From Pseudomonadota bacterium (lineage in GTDB: Bacteria; Pseudomonadota; Gammaproteobacteria; Acidiferrobacterales; UBA6901), in the NCBI GenBank assembly GCA_021785795.1, contig JAJYEK010000058.1:1-19996 (forward strand): a DNA stretch of 19,996 nucleotides. Reading direction: 5' to 3'. The position numbers and the translations under genes are program-made. Positions 1 to 6,759 of the stretch are shown here, one piece after another. The first letter of the stretch is position 1; every line of letters begins with the position of its first letter. The notes under the pieces are model-generated. The model saw only the letters and a program-made list of their open reading frames with translations, was not told the origin of the DNA and searched no databases.

Positions 1-169
1 CGGCGAGATCAACATGCTGACGCGGGGACACGGCGTGGCAGCCTGTGGAGAGGCGAGGCAGTCGGCTCCCTCCGCGAAGCAGGAATCCGCCGAAGCGCCT
101 CAGGGGCGGTTCAATGCCACGCCTAAGCGCCGCAGGAATCTCTGTTGTTTACGGCGGGGAGGATGTCAA
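1..169 (+). mobile_element. Right end of an IS200/IS605-family (TnpB-type) element
   Basis: The left edge of the window reads like the 3' end of a TnpB/OrfB element. A TnpB-like C-terminal peptide is followed by a hairpin (139-146 pairing with 153-160) and the closing string GGATGTCAA at 161-169. IS200/IS605 elements typically end in a subterminal hairpin just before a short cleavage tetranucleotide; TCAA is the right-end site known from IS608. No terminal inverted repeat or target duplication is expected for this family, so none was looked for. The left end and the bulk of the element lie outside the window. The assignment comes from motif memory, not from a database match. Confidence 0.55.
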
Positions 170-226
170 AGAAACCGCAGTATGCAAGGTCAAGACGGGC
201 AAAAATACAGTCGCGCTGTTCAATGA
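2..226 (+). pseudogene. tnpB: C-terminal tail of a TnpB-like RNA-guided nuclease (partial, possibly frameshifted)
   Basis: The frame open from base 2 reads GEINMLTRGHGVAACGE and then a tail containing SAKQESAEA. This resembles the usual end of TnpB/OrfB proteins, where an 'N-I-L-x-x-G-H' helix is followed by 'ACGE' and a 'KQE' tail. TnpB is the RNA-guided DNA endonuclease of IS200/IS605 elements. The frame does not stop inside the element but runs past the apparent right end at 169 to a stop at 226. Another frame reads GISVVYGGEDVK across the right-end hairpin, a peptide that I associate with related TnpB ends, so a one-base frameshift around 100-120 is possible. The catalytic RuvC residues and zinc finger would lie upstream of the window, so activity cannot be judged. 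Confidence 0.42.
100..169 (+). ncRNA. Putative 3' scaffold of a TnpB guide RNA (omega RNA / reRNA)
   Basis: In active IS200/IS605 elements the TnpB guide RNA overlaps the end of tnpB and finishes at the element's right end, with the flanking host DNA acting as the guide. Here 139-146 can pair with 153-160 around a 6-nt loop (147-152). Four of the eight pairs are G-U, so the helix forms only as RNA of the + strand. The guide would then start at about 170 (first bases AGAAACCGCAGTATGC). The start of the RNA is not determinable here and the left boundary given is nominal. Confidence 0.3.
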
Positions 227-373
227 ATACGACCCGTTCTTCCTCGTTGCTTCAGCTGGCGAAACAGCCCTATAGATGTCACTTCCAGGACAAAGCAGGC
301 TGCTGGTTCCGGGAACCCATCGCGACGACGCAGCTTTGAAATCAACCCAGAACGAGCGGGACGACGCATGCGG

Positions 374-853
374 CTACTTTGCTTCCTTGGTCTGGCCAGA
401 CGTGGCGTTGCGGTTGGCATCAGCCCGCGATTCGATGAGATTCGCCTCGGCATTCTGCTTTCTCAACTTGGCATTGATGAAGTCGTTCTCCCGGGCTAGC
501 CGATCCTTTTCGGCCTGAAGCTTCAGCTCCTCCCGCTCGATCTTCAACGCTCGGAGCTTATTCACATACCGCTCGTTACGCTCCTTGTCGGCGATGGCAT
601 CGGCTTCCCGTTCCCGGGCGATGCGCAGGGCCGCGGCACGCTCTGTCTCCCGTCGCTTCTCGGCTTGGCGCATTTCCGCCTGCCGCTGCGTTTCGAGGCG
701 CTGCTTTTCAGCCCGTCGCGCCGCCTCCTGCTTGCGCTGGACGGCATAGACCGAATTGATCTGGTCCGTCAGGGAGGGTTGCGCAAAGGCTGGCGCTACC
801 ATCGGCAACGCAACCACCAGTGCGATCAGGGCCGTCTTTGACGCTTTGTTCAT
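374..853 (-). CDS. DUF5384-like periplasmic coiled-coil protein
   Basis: This encodes 159 residues from ATG at 853. Residues 1-23 form a signal peptide ending in an AFA-type cleavage site, so the protein is probably periplasmic. The rest is almost wholly charged and helical, rich in Arg, Glu, Ala and Lys (about 24-130), which predicts a long coiled coil. The C-terminal part, with RENDFINAKLRKQ and an ESRADANRNATSG tail, resembles what I recall of DUF5384, a family of unknown function in Proteobacteria. An in-frame upstream ATG at 967 lies inside the neighbouring lipoprotein gene and lacks the signal peptide, so I reject it. The start lies 11 nt after the lipoprotein stop, with only a weak ribosome site, suggesting translational coupling. 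The function is unknown; a structural role in the envelope is inference. Confidence 0.8.
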   Translation of the reverse strand: MNKASKTALIALVVALPMVAPAFAQPSLTDQINSVYAVQRKQEAARRAEKQRLETQRQAEMRQAEKRRETERAAALRIAREREADAIADKERNERYVNKLRALKIEREELKLQAEKDRLARENDFINAKLRKQNAEANLIESRADANRNATSGQTKEAK

Positions 854-864
854 ATGCGCACCCG

Positions 865-1386
865 TTATGACTTGGAGGCCACTTTGGGGCAGGTCGCGTT
901 CGGCTGAATGCGCGTATCCATCGGAGACGTTGACACCATCACCGCCTTGCCGGGGGTAAACTGGCACAATTTCCCGACCTGCGCCGAATTGAACGTCCTC
1001 TTTCCATCTTCGTAGGTGATGGACACCCCGTTCACGAGGACCTTGCCCGGCTCGAGCGATCCCGCGCTGGCGCCGACCACACCTCCGGCGACCATTCCGA
1101 GCGCGGAATTGGCCGTGGAGTGGGCGCCGACGTTGTTGCCCGCAACCGCGCCCAGAGCGGCACCGAGTATGCCACCCACGAGCTGGGCAGTCTGCTTCGC
1201 CTGGGTGTTATCAACCTCGACCTTTGCCGGCATGACCGCGAGGATTGTGACAATCTTAGCGGCCTGGCGGGTATTGACCTGATCCGCCTGATACGCGTTA
1301 GCCGCCAGGTTCGCGCCGGGGGTCTGGCACCCGGCTAGCACAAGCGCGGCGCCGATTGCGCCGACGGCAAACAGACGACTATTCAT
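865..1386 (-). CDS. Glycine-zipper outer-membrane lipoprotein
   Basis: This encodes 173 residues. A hydrophobic signal peptide ends in the lipobox LAGC (Cys19), marking a lipoprotein processed by signal peptidase II; no Asp follows the Cys, so outer-membrane sorting is likely. The middle (about 68-108) is a glycine zipper, GGILGAALGAVAGNNVGA and then MVAGGVVGASAGS, as in SlyB/Pcp/17-kDa antigen-type lipoproteins. The C-terminal part (about 109-173) contains two cysteines (CQF and ATCP) that could form a disulfide. The ATG is preceded by the purine-rich GAGGTGAGAGGGG. It is the first gene of a probable two-gene operon with the DUF5384-like gene. SlyB-like proteins affect envelope integrity, but the exact role here cannot be read from sequence. 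Confidence 0.85.
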   Translation of the reverse strand: MNSRLFAVGAIGAALVLAGCQTPGANLAANAYQADQVNTRQAAKIVTILAVMPAKVEVDNTQAKQTAQLVGGILGAALGAVAGNNVGAHSTANSALGMVAGGVVGASAGSLEPGKVLVNGVSITYEDGKRTFNSAQVGKLCQFTPGKAVMVSTSPMDTRIQPNATCPKVASKS

Positions 1387-1432
1387 ACCCCTCTCACCTC
1401 AAATTTTCTGTGCAGGAAAAAATCGCGTGGAA

Positions 1433-1461
1433 CTTGTAACACAGGCATTCTACCGCGTCAA
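1433..1461 (-). promoter_or_regulatory. Putative sigma70 promoter of the lipoprotein operon
   Basis: Reading the minus strand, TTGACG (1461-1456) is followed after 17 nt by TACAAG (1438-1433). This is a 5/6 and 4/6 match to the -35 and -10 consensus. Transcription would start near 1426, about 40 nt before the lipoprotein ATG. Confidence 0.5.
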
Positions 1462-1839
1462 ACCACAGCGGCGCGACCGCATACATGGGCGTCACGGCCA
1501 TAACCGCCCGGGAATTGTCCCCGAAAATCGCACGCGTCTGGTCGCTGCCAACAGCCTGCAAAATCGGAGAACGCTTTCGTGCAATGACCGGCGAAGCAAT
1601 ACATCGTCCATACCGGCACGGCAATCATCTCGCCGGCCAAGGAACTATCCTGGCGCGTGCGCGACTAACCAACAAATTGTCCGCACGCGGTTCGGTCAGG
1701 AAGACTCCTGATGTCCCGCGGCTTTGCCCGGAAGGCTATTAGCCTGTGGCGCTGAGGCCACACTGCGCGCCATATCCCATCCGGGCACCCATGGAGATTC
1801 GTGTGTCTGAGACCCGCGACTTTGGCCGCGGATCATTAA

Positions 1840-1868
1840 TTAACAAGTTGATAATCCAATAATGTAAA
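1840..1868 (+). promoter_or_regulatory. Possible sigma70 promoter upstream of the PAP2 gene
   Basis: TTAACA (1840-1845) and TGTAAA (1863-1868) are separated by 17 nt, matching 5/6 and 4/6 of consensus, in the most AT-rich patch of the intergenic region. It would give a leader of roughly 300 nt before the PAP2 start, which is long, so the assignment to that gene is uncertain. Confidence 0.28.
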
Positions 1869-2180
1869 CCCCGACAGGGTTGCCGGCATCCGCACTCCCG
1901 AAATCAGATCTCTTTAGGGACGCCCGTTGACGAAACCACAGCCTCGCCAATTTTTTTCTATACCTGCCCTTTGCCGGTATCCAAAAGGTCCTCGCGCCGG
2001 CACACACCCTATGGCCATCGCCGCTTCGCAGCATTTGAAGCGGCCCTGCGCTGCCGGACCGAAGAAAAGTCCGCACGCCGACTTCCCCGCAAACGGCACA
2101 GCATTAGCGCCCCGGGCAGGCATCCGGCATCAGCATTTTCCTTCCTTGAACGAAGTCTCGGCCTTCATAGCGGAGAATCT

Positions 2181-2969
2181 ATGAAACGCATACCTGGTCT
2201 CGCGGGATTCGCGCTTGCTGCATTACTGATTGCACCGGGCTGCCGTGCGGCATCCCAGGCACCGTTATTCACCGCGTCTCCGACCAAGGAGATGCACGCC
2301 GGCACCTCGGATTCGCCCACAAATCCGATCGCGCGGCTTTTCCACCAGAGGACCTTCACTTCGGGTCTGGCCGGCACTTACCTCGCCGGTGCGACCCTGG
2401 GCGTACTCGACTGGGCTGCCCTGCATCAGCTCGACCATCCCGTGCACGAGGATACAAGCGGCATCTGGTCCGTCGCAAAGGTAGGACAGTTCCCGGCAGA
2501 GCTGATTGGCATAACCCTGGCAGGTGCCGTATGGGAAGGCGGCAACAACCGCTTCGGCCGGACATTGTGGCAAAGCCTCGATGCCGCCGCCATCGCCGGA
2601 CTATCGACCACAGCGCTGAAATACACTTTCCAGCGAGAGCGTCCGTCGCAGACCACCAACCCCGACCTCTGGTTCCAGGGAACGCACGCGCAGAGCTTTC
2701 CAAGCGGCGACGTCTCTTCCATTACCGCGCTGGTTACTCCAATCATCCTGGAGTACCACCGCACCGATCCCTGGGTCGATGCGCTCGCCGCCGTTCCGGC
2801 ATTCGACATGGCGGCACGGGTCAAAGCCCATGGCCACTGGCAGACCGACGTAGTGTCCGGGGCCGTGGTGGGTATTGTCAGCGGCTACTTTGCCCACCGC
2901 TTCAAGGAGCCGTTCATCCTGAGCCTGCTGCCGAACGGCTTCTACGTGGGGCTCAAGTCGAAGTTCTGA
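2181..2969 (+). CDS. PAP2-family (phosphatidic acid phosphatase type 2) membrane phosphatase
   Basis: This encodes 262 residues from ATG 2181, chosen because GGAGA sits 4 nt upstream and the protein then opens with a signal peptide or first membrane helix (residues 1-23). Upstream in-frame codons have no such features. The three PAP2 motifs are in order: K147-x6-RP155 (KYTFQRERP), SFPSGD at 172-177, and R213-x5-H219-x3-D223. Family members remove phosphate from lipid substrates such as phosphatidic acid or undecaprenyl diphosphate, with the active site on the periplasmic side. Motif 2 has Asp where the textbook form (PSGH) has the proton-donor His. Several hydrophobic stretches (about 61-80, 106-117, 133-147, 179-191, 224-237) fit a multi-helix membrane core. 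The gene stands alone and converges with the DsrE-like gene 52 nt away. The substrate is not determinable. Confidence 0.85.
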   Translation: MKRIPGLAGFALAALLIAPGCRAASQAPLFTASPTKEMHAGTSDSPTNPIARLFHQRTFTSGLAGTYLAGATLGVLDWAALHQLDHPVHEDTSGIWSVAKVGQFPAELIGITLAGAVWEGGNNRFGRTLWQSLDAAAIAGLSTTALKYTFQRERPSQTTNPDLWFQGTHAQSFPSGDVSSITALVTPIILEYHRTDPWVDALAAVPAFDMAARVKAHGHWQTDVVSGAVVGIVSGYFAHRFKEPFILSLLPNGFYVGLKSKF

Positions 2970-3021
2970 GGTCCCGCGTCCACGTTGCCGCACCGCCGGG
3001 ATTGCGCAACCAGGGTATGGT

Positions 3022-3525
3022 TCAGTACACCGGCACCAGACTGTAGCCCTTGGCCTGGAATCCGATGGCTGAGATGTAGCCATTGCCGACGGGCTGCACG
3101 TCGGACATGACGTCGCTCGGTCTGATATCCATCCCCTTGAGGGCTACCCCGCAGGCCTGGAGCTTCACACCCATGCCTTTCAGTTTCCGCACGACCTTCT
3201 GGACACCGGATACCGCCCGCTCGTCCATGTAGGAAATGCCACGGCGGTCCTTTGTCAGAAACGCGACGTCCGGCCCGACGAATACGACCACGATCTCGGG
3301 CTTGACGCCTTGGGCGCGTATGCCCGTATCCGTCTTGCGGACCACAGCCAGCACGTGCCCCACCCGCCGCGGATTGTTGACGTCGATCATGAACACGGCC
3401 TTGGCCGTGGTAAGACCGCTCAGGGCGGCCGTATCCTTGAGCCCGGACGCCTGGGCACCGGCAATCGACATGAACCCGGTAACGATCAACGTCGACACGA
3501 CAACCCAGAAGGGTCTCGTCTTCAT
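3022..3525 (-). CDS. Periplasmic DsrE-family protein
   Basis: This encodes 167 residues from ATG 3525, which is preceded by AGAGAGGAGAAGAAG, a strong purine-rich ribosome site. Residues 1-26 form a signal peptide (AQA cleavage), so the product should be exported. The mature part has the alternating beta/alpha pattern of the DsrE/DsrF fold: AKAVFMIDV, then QGVKPEIVVVFVGPDVAFL (73-90), then GMGVKLQACGVALKGMDI (117-133). There is one cysteine, C125, in the position where DsrE-like proteins carry their sulfur-binding Cys. DsrE proteins take part in sulfur transfer, but exported single-gene versions like this are mostly uncharacterised. No dsr or rhd-tusA genes are nearby, so a role in sulfur oxidation is not supported by the context. 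A long upstream extension in the same frame is rejected because it bypasses the signal peptide. Confidence 0.82.
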   Translation of the reverse strand: MKTRPFWVVVSTLIVTGFMSIAGAQASGLKDTAALSGLTTAKAVFMIDVNNPRRVGHVLAVVRKTDTGIRAQGVKPEIVVVFVGPDVAFLTKDRRGISYMDERAVSGVQKVVRKLKGMGVKLQACGVALKGMDIRPSDVMSDVQPVGNGYISAIGFQAKGYSLVPVY

Positions 3526-3597
3526 CTTCTTCTCCTCTCTAGGGGTAAATGGAAGCGGGAATATGCATACAAATTCCGTCACGGACCGACCGGCAGG

Positions 3598-3626
3598 ATC
3601 ATATCGCTGCAATCTGAACCCGGCAA
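3598..3626 (-). promoter_or_regulatory. Putative sigma70 promoter of the DsrE-like gene
   Basis: On the minus strand, TTGCCG (3626-3621) and TATGAT (3603-3598) are spaced by exactly 17 nt, matching 4/6 and 5/6 of consensus. The start point would be near 3591, about 65 nt upstream of the ATG at 3525. Confidence 0.5.
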
Positions 3627-3696
3627 TTGAGACTGACCGCATTCATCGCGCGTTCAGTACCCAAAGCATACTATCGCCGATCCCGATTCTGATCTT

Positions 3697-3737
3697 CCGT
3701 GCCCGCCGCACGGGTGCCTGCGCGGGAAGGTCCCCGC
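3697..3737 (-). terminator. Tandem hairpins after the APC permease gene
   Basis: Two GC hairpins lie just beyond the permease stop: GCGGG/CCCGC at 3722-3726 and 3733-3737, and CCGTGC/GCACGG at 3697-3702 and 3708-3713 (5-nt loop). Neither is followed by a T-run on the minus strand, so this is not a textbook intrinsic terminator. It may still end or stabilise the liv-permease transcript. Confidence 0.3.
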
Positions 3738-3746
3738 AACAACCGG

Positions 3747-5189
3747 CTAATCACCCGCCAGACCCTGCACCATCGCCGCCACGCGCTCCGGATGGCGGCG
3801 ATGGATCCAGGCGAATACAACCACCCCCGACAGCAGGTATGCCAGGAACAGCGCCGTCACCACGCCCTGGGCAGCGGACGGGAACGGATAAAGATTGCCC
3901 CAGAGCACATACAGCAGCACCGGAAGTCCTGCCAGTGTCGCCAGCAGCGAACCGAGCGGCAGACGGCCCGTGCTCCTCCATAGATACAGCGGGGCGGCAA
4001 CGCAGGCCAGGCTGTAAATCACCAGGAACCCCATTGCCGTGAAAATTCCGAAGAGATTCACCGCGCCGAGCACCGGCAGGTGCCCAGCGGCCATGAACAG
4101 CACGAAAGCCACCATCGCCGCGCCCAACAGATGCAGGGCTGGTGCCGGCGTGCCGTGGCGGGGGTGTACGCCTGCCAACATGCGCGGAAGCACGCCGTGA
4201 CGCGCCATGGAATACAGAACCCGGGAAATGCTGTTCAGGGTCGCAATGGACGCACTGAAAGCAGCAGCTGTCATCGCCAGATCGGAGAACACCGCGAGCC
4301 AGCCAACCCCGTTGCGGACAGCGATCCGGTTGAGCGGTGCGGTTGTGCGGCCTAGCAATGCGGTGTCGTTTCGAAAGCCGAGCACCTCGGTATAGGCCAT
4401 GAACACGAAAAAGACGCCAACCACCACGACGCTGAGCAGAATGGCCCGCGGCACGGTCTGCTCCGTGCCGCGCCGTTCGCGCGCCAGGTTGCCGGCGGTC
4501 TCGAAACCTCCGTAGGCAAGCACGGTCAGCATGCAGGCGAGAAAGAAGCCATGGCGGTCGACGCCGCCGATTTTAAGCTGGACCGGATCAAAGAAGCCGT
4601 GACGGACTAGTACTACTGCGCCGATCGTCACGATGCAGGCGATGGAAAAGCTCTCGACGATCAGTCCGTAGCGGGCGGCAAGCTCGACATCACGCACCGC
4701 CAGCGACCAGGCAATGGACGCCAGAGCAACACCGGCCACCCAGGCCGGCAGGCCGAGGTGCAGCAGTGCCAGGGCCCGCGCGGCAAATGCAGCCCCCAGA
4801 ACCGGGGCGGCGAGCAGCGCCCCCAGGTAGCCACCGACCATCGCCCAGCCTGCGACGATGCCGGCCACCGGATGGAGCGCACGGCTGAGATATACGAACA
4901 GCGAACCGGCAGCAGGCACAGCCCGCGCGAGCCGCGCCACCTGGCCGGCAACCAGCAGCATGAGCGCACCGACCACCAGGTAGACGAGCCAGCTGAGCGT
5001 GCCGGCATTAGCCGCGACCAGCGAAATGGTCACCGCCGCCATCGCCGAGGGCGTGATGTTGGCCACCGCGTGGCCCAGGACTTCCGTAAAAGACAGGCGT
5101 CCGCTGCGCAATGCAGCGCCGACAACCGGCCCGGCGCCGCCCCCCGCCGCCGTGTCGTCGACTTGCGTCATGCGGGGCTTGTCAGACAC
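3747..5189 (-). CDS. APC-family amino acid permease
   Basis: This encodes 480 residues with about 12 hydrophobic segments between 35 and 470 and short charged ends, the usual layout of amino acid-polyamine-organocation (APC) permeases. Helix 1 carries GHAVANITPSAMA (39-51), in the place of the family's unwound substrate-binding segment. The loop GGFETAGNLARERR (227-240) followed by TVPRAI matches the conserved 'GFE..a.lA.E....iPRAI' signature. The GTG at 5189 is preferred over ATG 5171 because GAAGG precedes it by 6 nt, while the ATG has no ribosome site. The permease should be a proton- or substrate-driven importer in the inner membrane; the substrate cannot be assigned. It lies 126 nt after livF on the same strand with no obvious terminator between, so it may be the last gene of the liv operon. 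Confidence 0.85.
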   Translation of the reverse strand: MSDKPRMTQVDDTAAGGGAGPVVGAALRSGRLSFTEVLGHAVANITPSAMAAVTISLVAANAGTLSWLVYLVVGALMLLVAGQVARLARAVPAAGSLFVYLSRALHPVAGIVAGWAMVGGYLGALLAAPVLGAAFAARALALLHLGLPAWVAGVALASIAWSLAVRDVELAARYGLIVESFSIACIVTIGAVVLVRHGFFDPVQLKIGGVDRHGFFLACMLTVLAYGGFETAGNLARERRGTEQTVPRAILLSVVVVGVFFVFMAYTEVLGFRNDTALLGRTTAPLNRIAVRNGVGWLAVFSDLAMTAAAFSASIATLNSISRVLYSMARHGVLPRMLAGVHPRHGTPAPALHLLGAAMVAFVLFMAAGHLPVLGAVNLFGIFTAMGFLVIYSLACVAAPLYLWRSTGRLPLGSLLATLAGLPVLLYVLWGNLYPFPSAAQGVVTALFLAYLLSGVVVFAWIHRRHPERVAAMVQGLAGD

Positions 5190-5315
5190 GGCGCGCCTTC
5201 AGTCGACTTCCGCACCCGACGGCGGCACCCCGGAAGCTGGCGCAACAGCACTTCGGCAGCGACGGCAGCTTTGCGTCGTGGCGGCGGCTTCTTATCCGGA
5301 ACAATCGCCACGCGC

Positions 5316-6071
5316 TCATTGGGACGGGGCATCCTCGGTTTCCTGCAGACCGAAATAACTGCGGCGCAGGATATCGTCCCGCTGCAAGGCGGCCCGGTCA
5401 CCGCTGAAGCGCATGCGTCCGGCATCAAGAACACAGACACGCTCTGCGAGATCCAGAAAGCTGAGATTCTGCTCGGCGATGAGCATGGCCAGCCCCTTGC
5501 CGTGCAACTGCCTCAGCGTGGCGATCACTTCCTTCACGTAGCGCGGCGACAGGCCTGCCGAAGGCTCGTCCATGACGAGCAACCGCGGTCCGCTCATGAA
5601 TGCCTTGGCCAGGCTCAGCATCTTGCGCTGTCCGCCGCGCAGACTGCCGGCCGGTGCGTGCCGTCTCGGCGCCAGGGCCGGAAACATGGCATACAGCTCC
5701 TGCGCGCGGCGCCGGACCTCGCGGTGCGGCAGGTAATAGCCACCCAATCTCAGGTTCTCATCCACGCTTAGGTTGGGAAAGACGCCCATTTCCGACATGT
5801 AGGCAATGCCATCGCGCACCCGCTGGTCGGTACGCCAAGCCTCCACGCGGCTGCCCTGAAACGCGATCTGGCCGCGCCACAGCGCGACCAGTCCAAGCAG
5901 CGCTTTGAGCAGCGTGGTCTTGCCGGCACCATTGGGACCAAGCAGTATGACGCACTCTCCGTTGGCGACCTCGATATCGACCCCCCACAGCACCTGCAAC
6001 GGGCCATAGCCCGCCACCAGACCGGAAGCGCGCAGCAGCGGACCTTCGCTCCTATCCGCCGAGGAAGACAT
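5316..6071 (-). CDS. livF: ABC transporter ATP-binding protein, LivF type
   Basis: This encodes 251 residues, one of two cytoplasmic ATPases of a branched-chain-amino-acid-type (HAAT) importer. Walker A is GPNGAGKTT (45-53). The Q-loop region is YMSEMGVFPNL (91-101). Walker B is LLVMDEP (164-170), followed by SAGLSP, and the switch is AEQN as usual for LivF. The ABC signature is LRGGQ at 144-148 rather than LSGGQ: the Ser that normally contacts the ATP gamma-phosphate is Arg. The start overlaps the end of livG by 20 nt, so translation is coupled. A DEPSAGLSP ending and the gene order identify the LivF rather than the LivG subunit. The transported solute is inferred only from family and may be an amino acid, amide or related compound. 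Confidence 0.88.
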   Translation of the reverse strand: MSSSADRSEGPLLRASGLVAGYGPLQVLWGVDIEVANGECVILLGPNGAGKTTLLKALLGLVALWRGQIAFQGSRVEAWRTDQRVRDGIAYMSEMGVFPNLSVDENLRLGGYYLPHREVRRRAQELYAMFPALAPRRHAPAGSLRGGQRKMLSLAKAFMSGPRLLVMDEPSAGLSPRYVKEVIATLRQLHGKGLAMLIAEQNLSFLDLAERVCVLDAGRMRFSGDRAALQRDDILRRSYFGLQETEDAPSQ

Positions 6072-6759
6072 CGATCACCTGCGGATCGCGTGCCGCGACA
6101 TCCAGAGGACCTTCGAATATTTCGCGCCCTGCGTCCATCACCACCACACGGGAAGTCACCGCGCGCAGGAAGCCAAGCAGATGCTCGACCACCAGCAGGG
6201 CCACGCCGGAGCTGGCGATGGTCGCCAGCGTCTGCGCCATGCTCTGCAATTCGGCCGGATTGAGTCCGGCTCCGAGCTCATCGACGAGCAGCAGTCGCGG
6301 CCGGCAGACCAGGGCGCGGGCCAAATCGAGCCGCTTCTGCTGGGCGCTGTTGAGGCTCGCCGCCTCGCGTCCGGCAAGAGAATCGAGATCGAGGAACTTG
6401 AGGCATTTTCCGACCTGGCCGCGGTCGGCGTGACTGTAGACCGCGGCGATTTCGAGGTTCTCGGCTACAGTCAGGCCACGGAACGGCTTTGGCACCTGGA
6501 ATGTACGATTGATCCCCATTCGGGCGCGGCGGTAAACCGGCAATCCATCGATCGGACGACCATCAAAGCGGATTGTGCCCGTATCCGCGAGGTATACGCC
6601 CGAGATAACGTTGATGGCCGTAGTCTTGCCTGAGCCATTAGGTCCGACCAGCCCCAGAATCTCGCCCGGCGCAATCTCGAGGCTGAGTCCGTCGAGGGCC
6701 TGAAACGCTCCGAAGCGCTTGCTCAGGCGCTCGACACGCAGCAGCGCGCTAGGGGACAT
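6052..6759 (-). CDS. livG: ABC transporter ATP-binding protein, LivG type (degenerate signature)
   Basis: This encodes 235 residues from ATG 6759, overlapping the livM end by 11 nt; a much longer open frame upstream is just livM read out of frame. Walker A is GPNGSGKTT (39-47), the Q-loop is RTFQVPKPF (Q88), Walker B is LLLVDE (156-161), and the switch His is H193 in VVEHL. Two departures from the family are visible. The ABC signature is LNSAQ (136-140) where LSxGQ is expected, losing the nearly invariant Gly before Gln. Walker B continues DEL rather than DEP. The helical domain between Q-loop and signature is also short, which explains the length below the usual ~255 residues. Walker A and B are intact, so it still probably binds ATP. 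Confidence 0.85.
   Translation of the reverse strand: MSPSALLRVERLSKRFGAFQALDGLSLEIAPGEILGLVGPNGSGKTTAINVISGVYLADTGTIRFDGRPIDGLPVYRRARMGINRTFQVPKPFRGLTVAENLEIAAVYSHADRGQVGKCLKFLDLDSLAGREAASLNSAQQKRLDLARALVCRPRLLLVDELGAGLNPAELQSMAQTLATIASSGVALLVVEHLLGFLRAVTSRVVVMDAGREIFEGPLDVAARDPQVIDVFLGG

Larger units (their letters stand above)
1387..2180. other. Gene-poor intergenic region (794 nt)
   Basis: No open frame here has a recognisable protein, a good ribosome site or a plausible composition. The right third holds an AT-rich patch (about 1834-1868). Two small adjacent hairpins lie at 1733-1745 (AGGCT/AGCCT, loop ATT) and 1746-1761 (GTGGC/GCCAC), neither followed by a T-run. The rest has no structure I can name. 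It could contain a small RNA or a decayed gene, but nothing in the sequence proves either. Confidence 0.5.

Noticed and set aside
1971..2180. 70-codon upstream extension of the PAP2 frame
   Set aside because: It precedes a clear signal peptide and ribosome site at 2181, and its residues are Arg/Ser-rich without homology that I recognise.
5190..5315. Terminator or promoter between livF and the APC permease
   Set aside because: I saw no hairpin with a T-run and no convincing -35/-10 pair, so the permease is left as a possible operon member.
4758..5771. 337-residue plus-strand open frame opposite the permease and livF
   Set aside because: It spans two recognised minus-strand genes and the gap between them, with low-complexity Arg/Gln-rich content.
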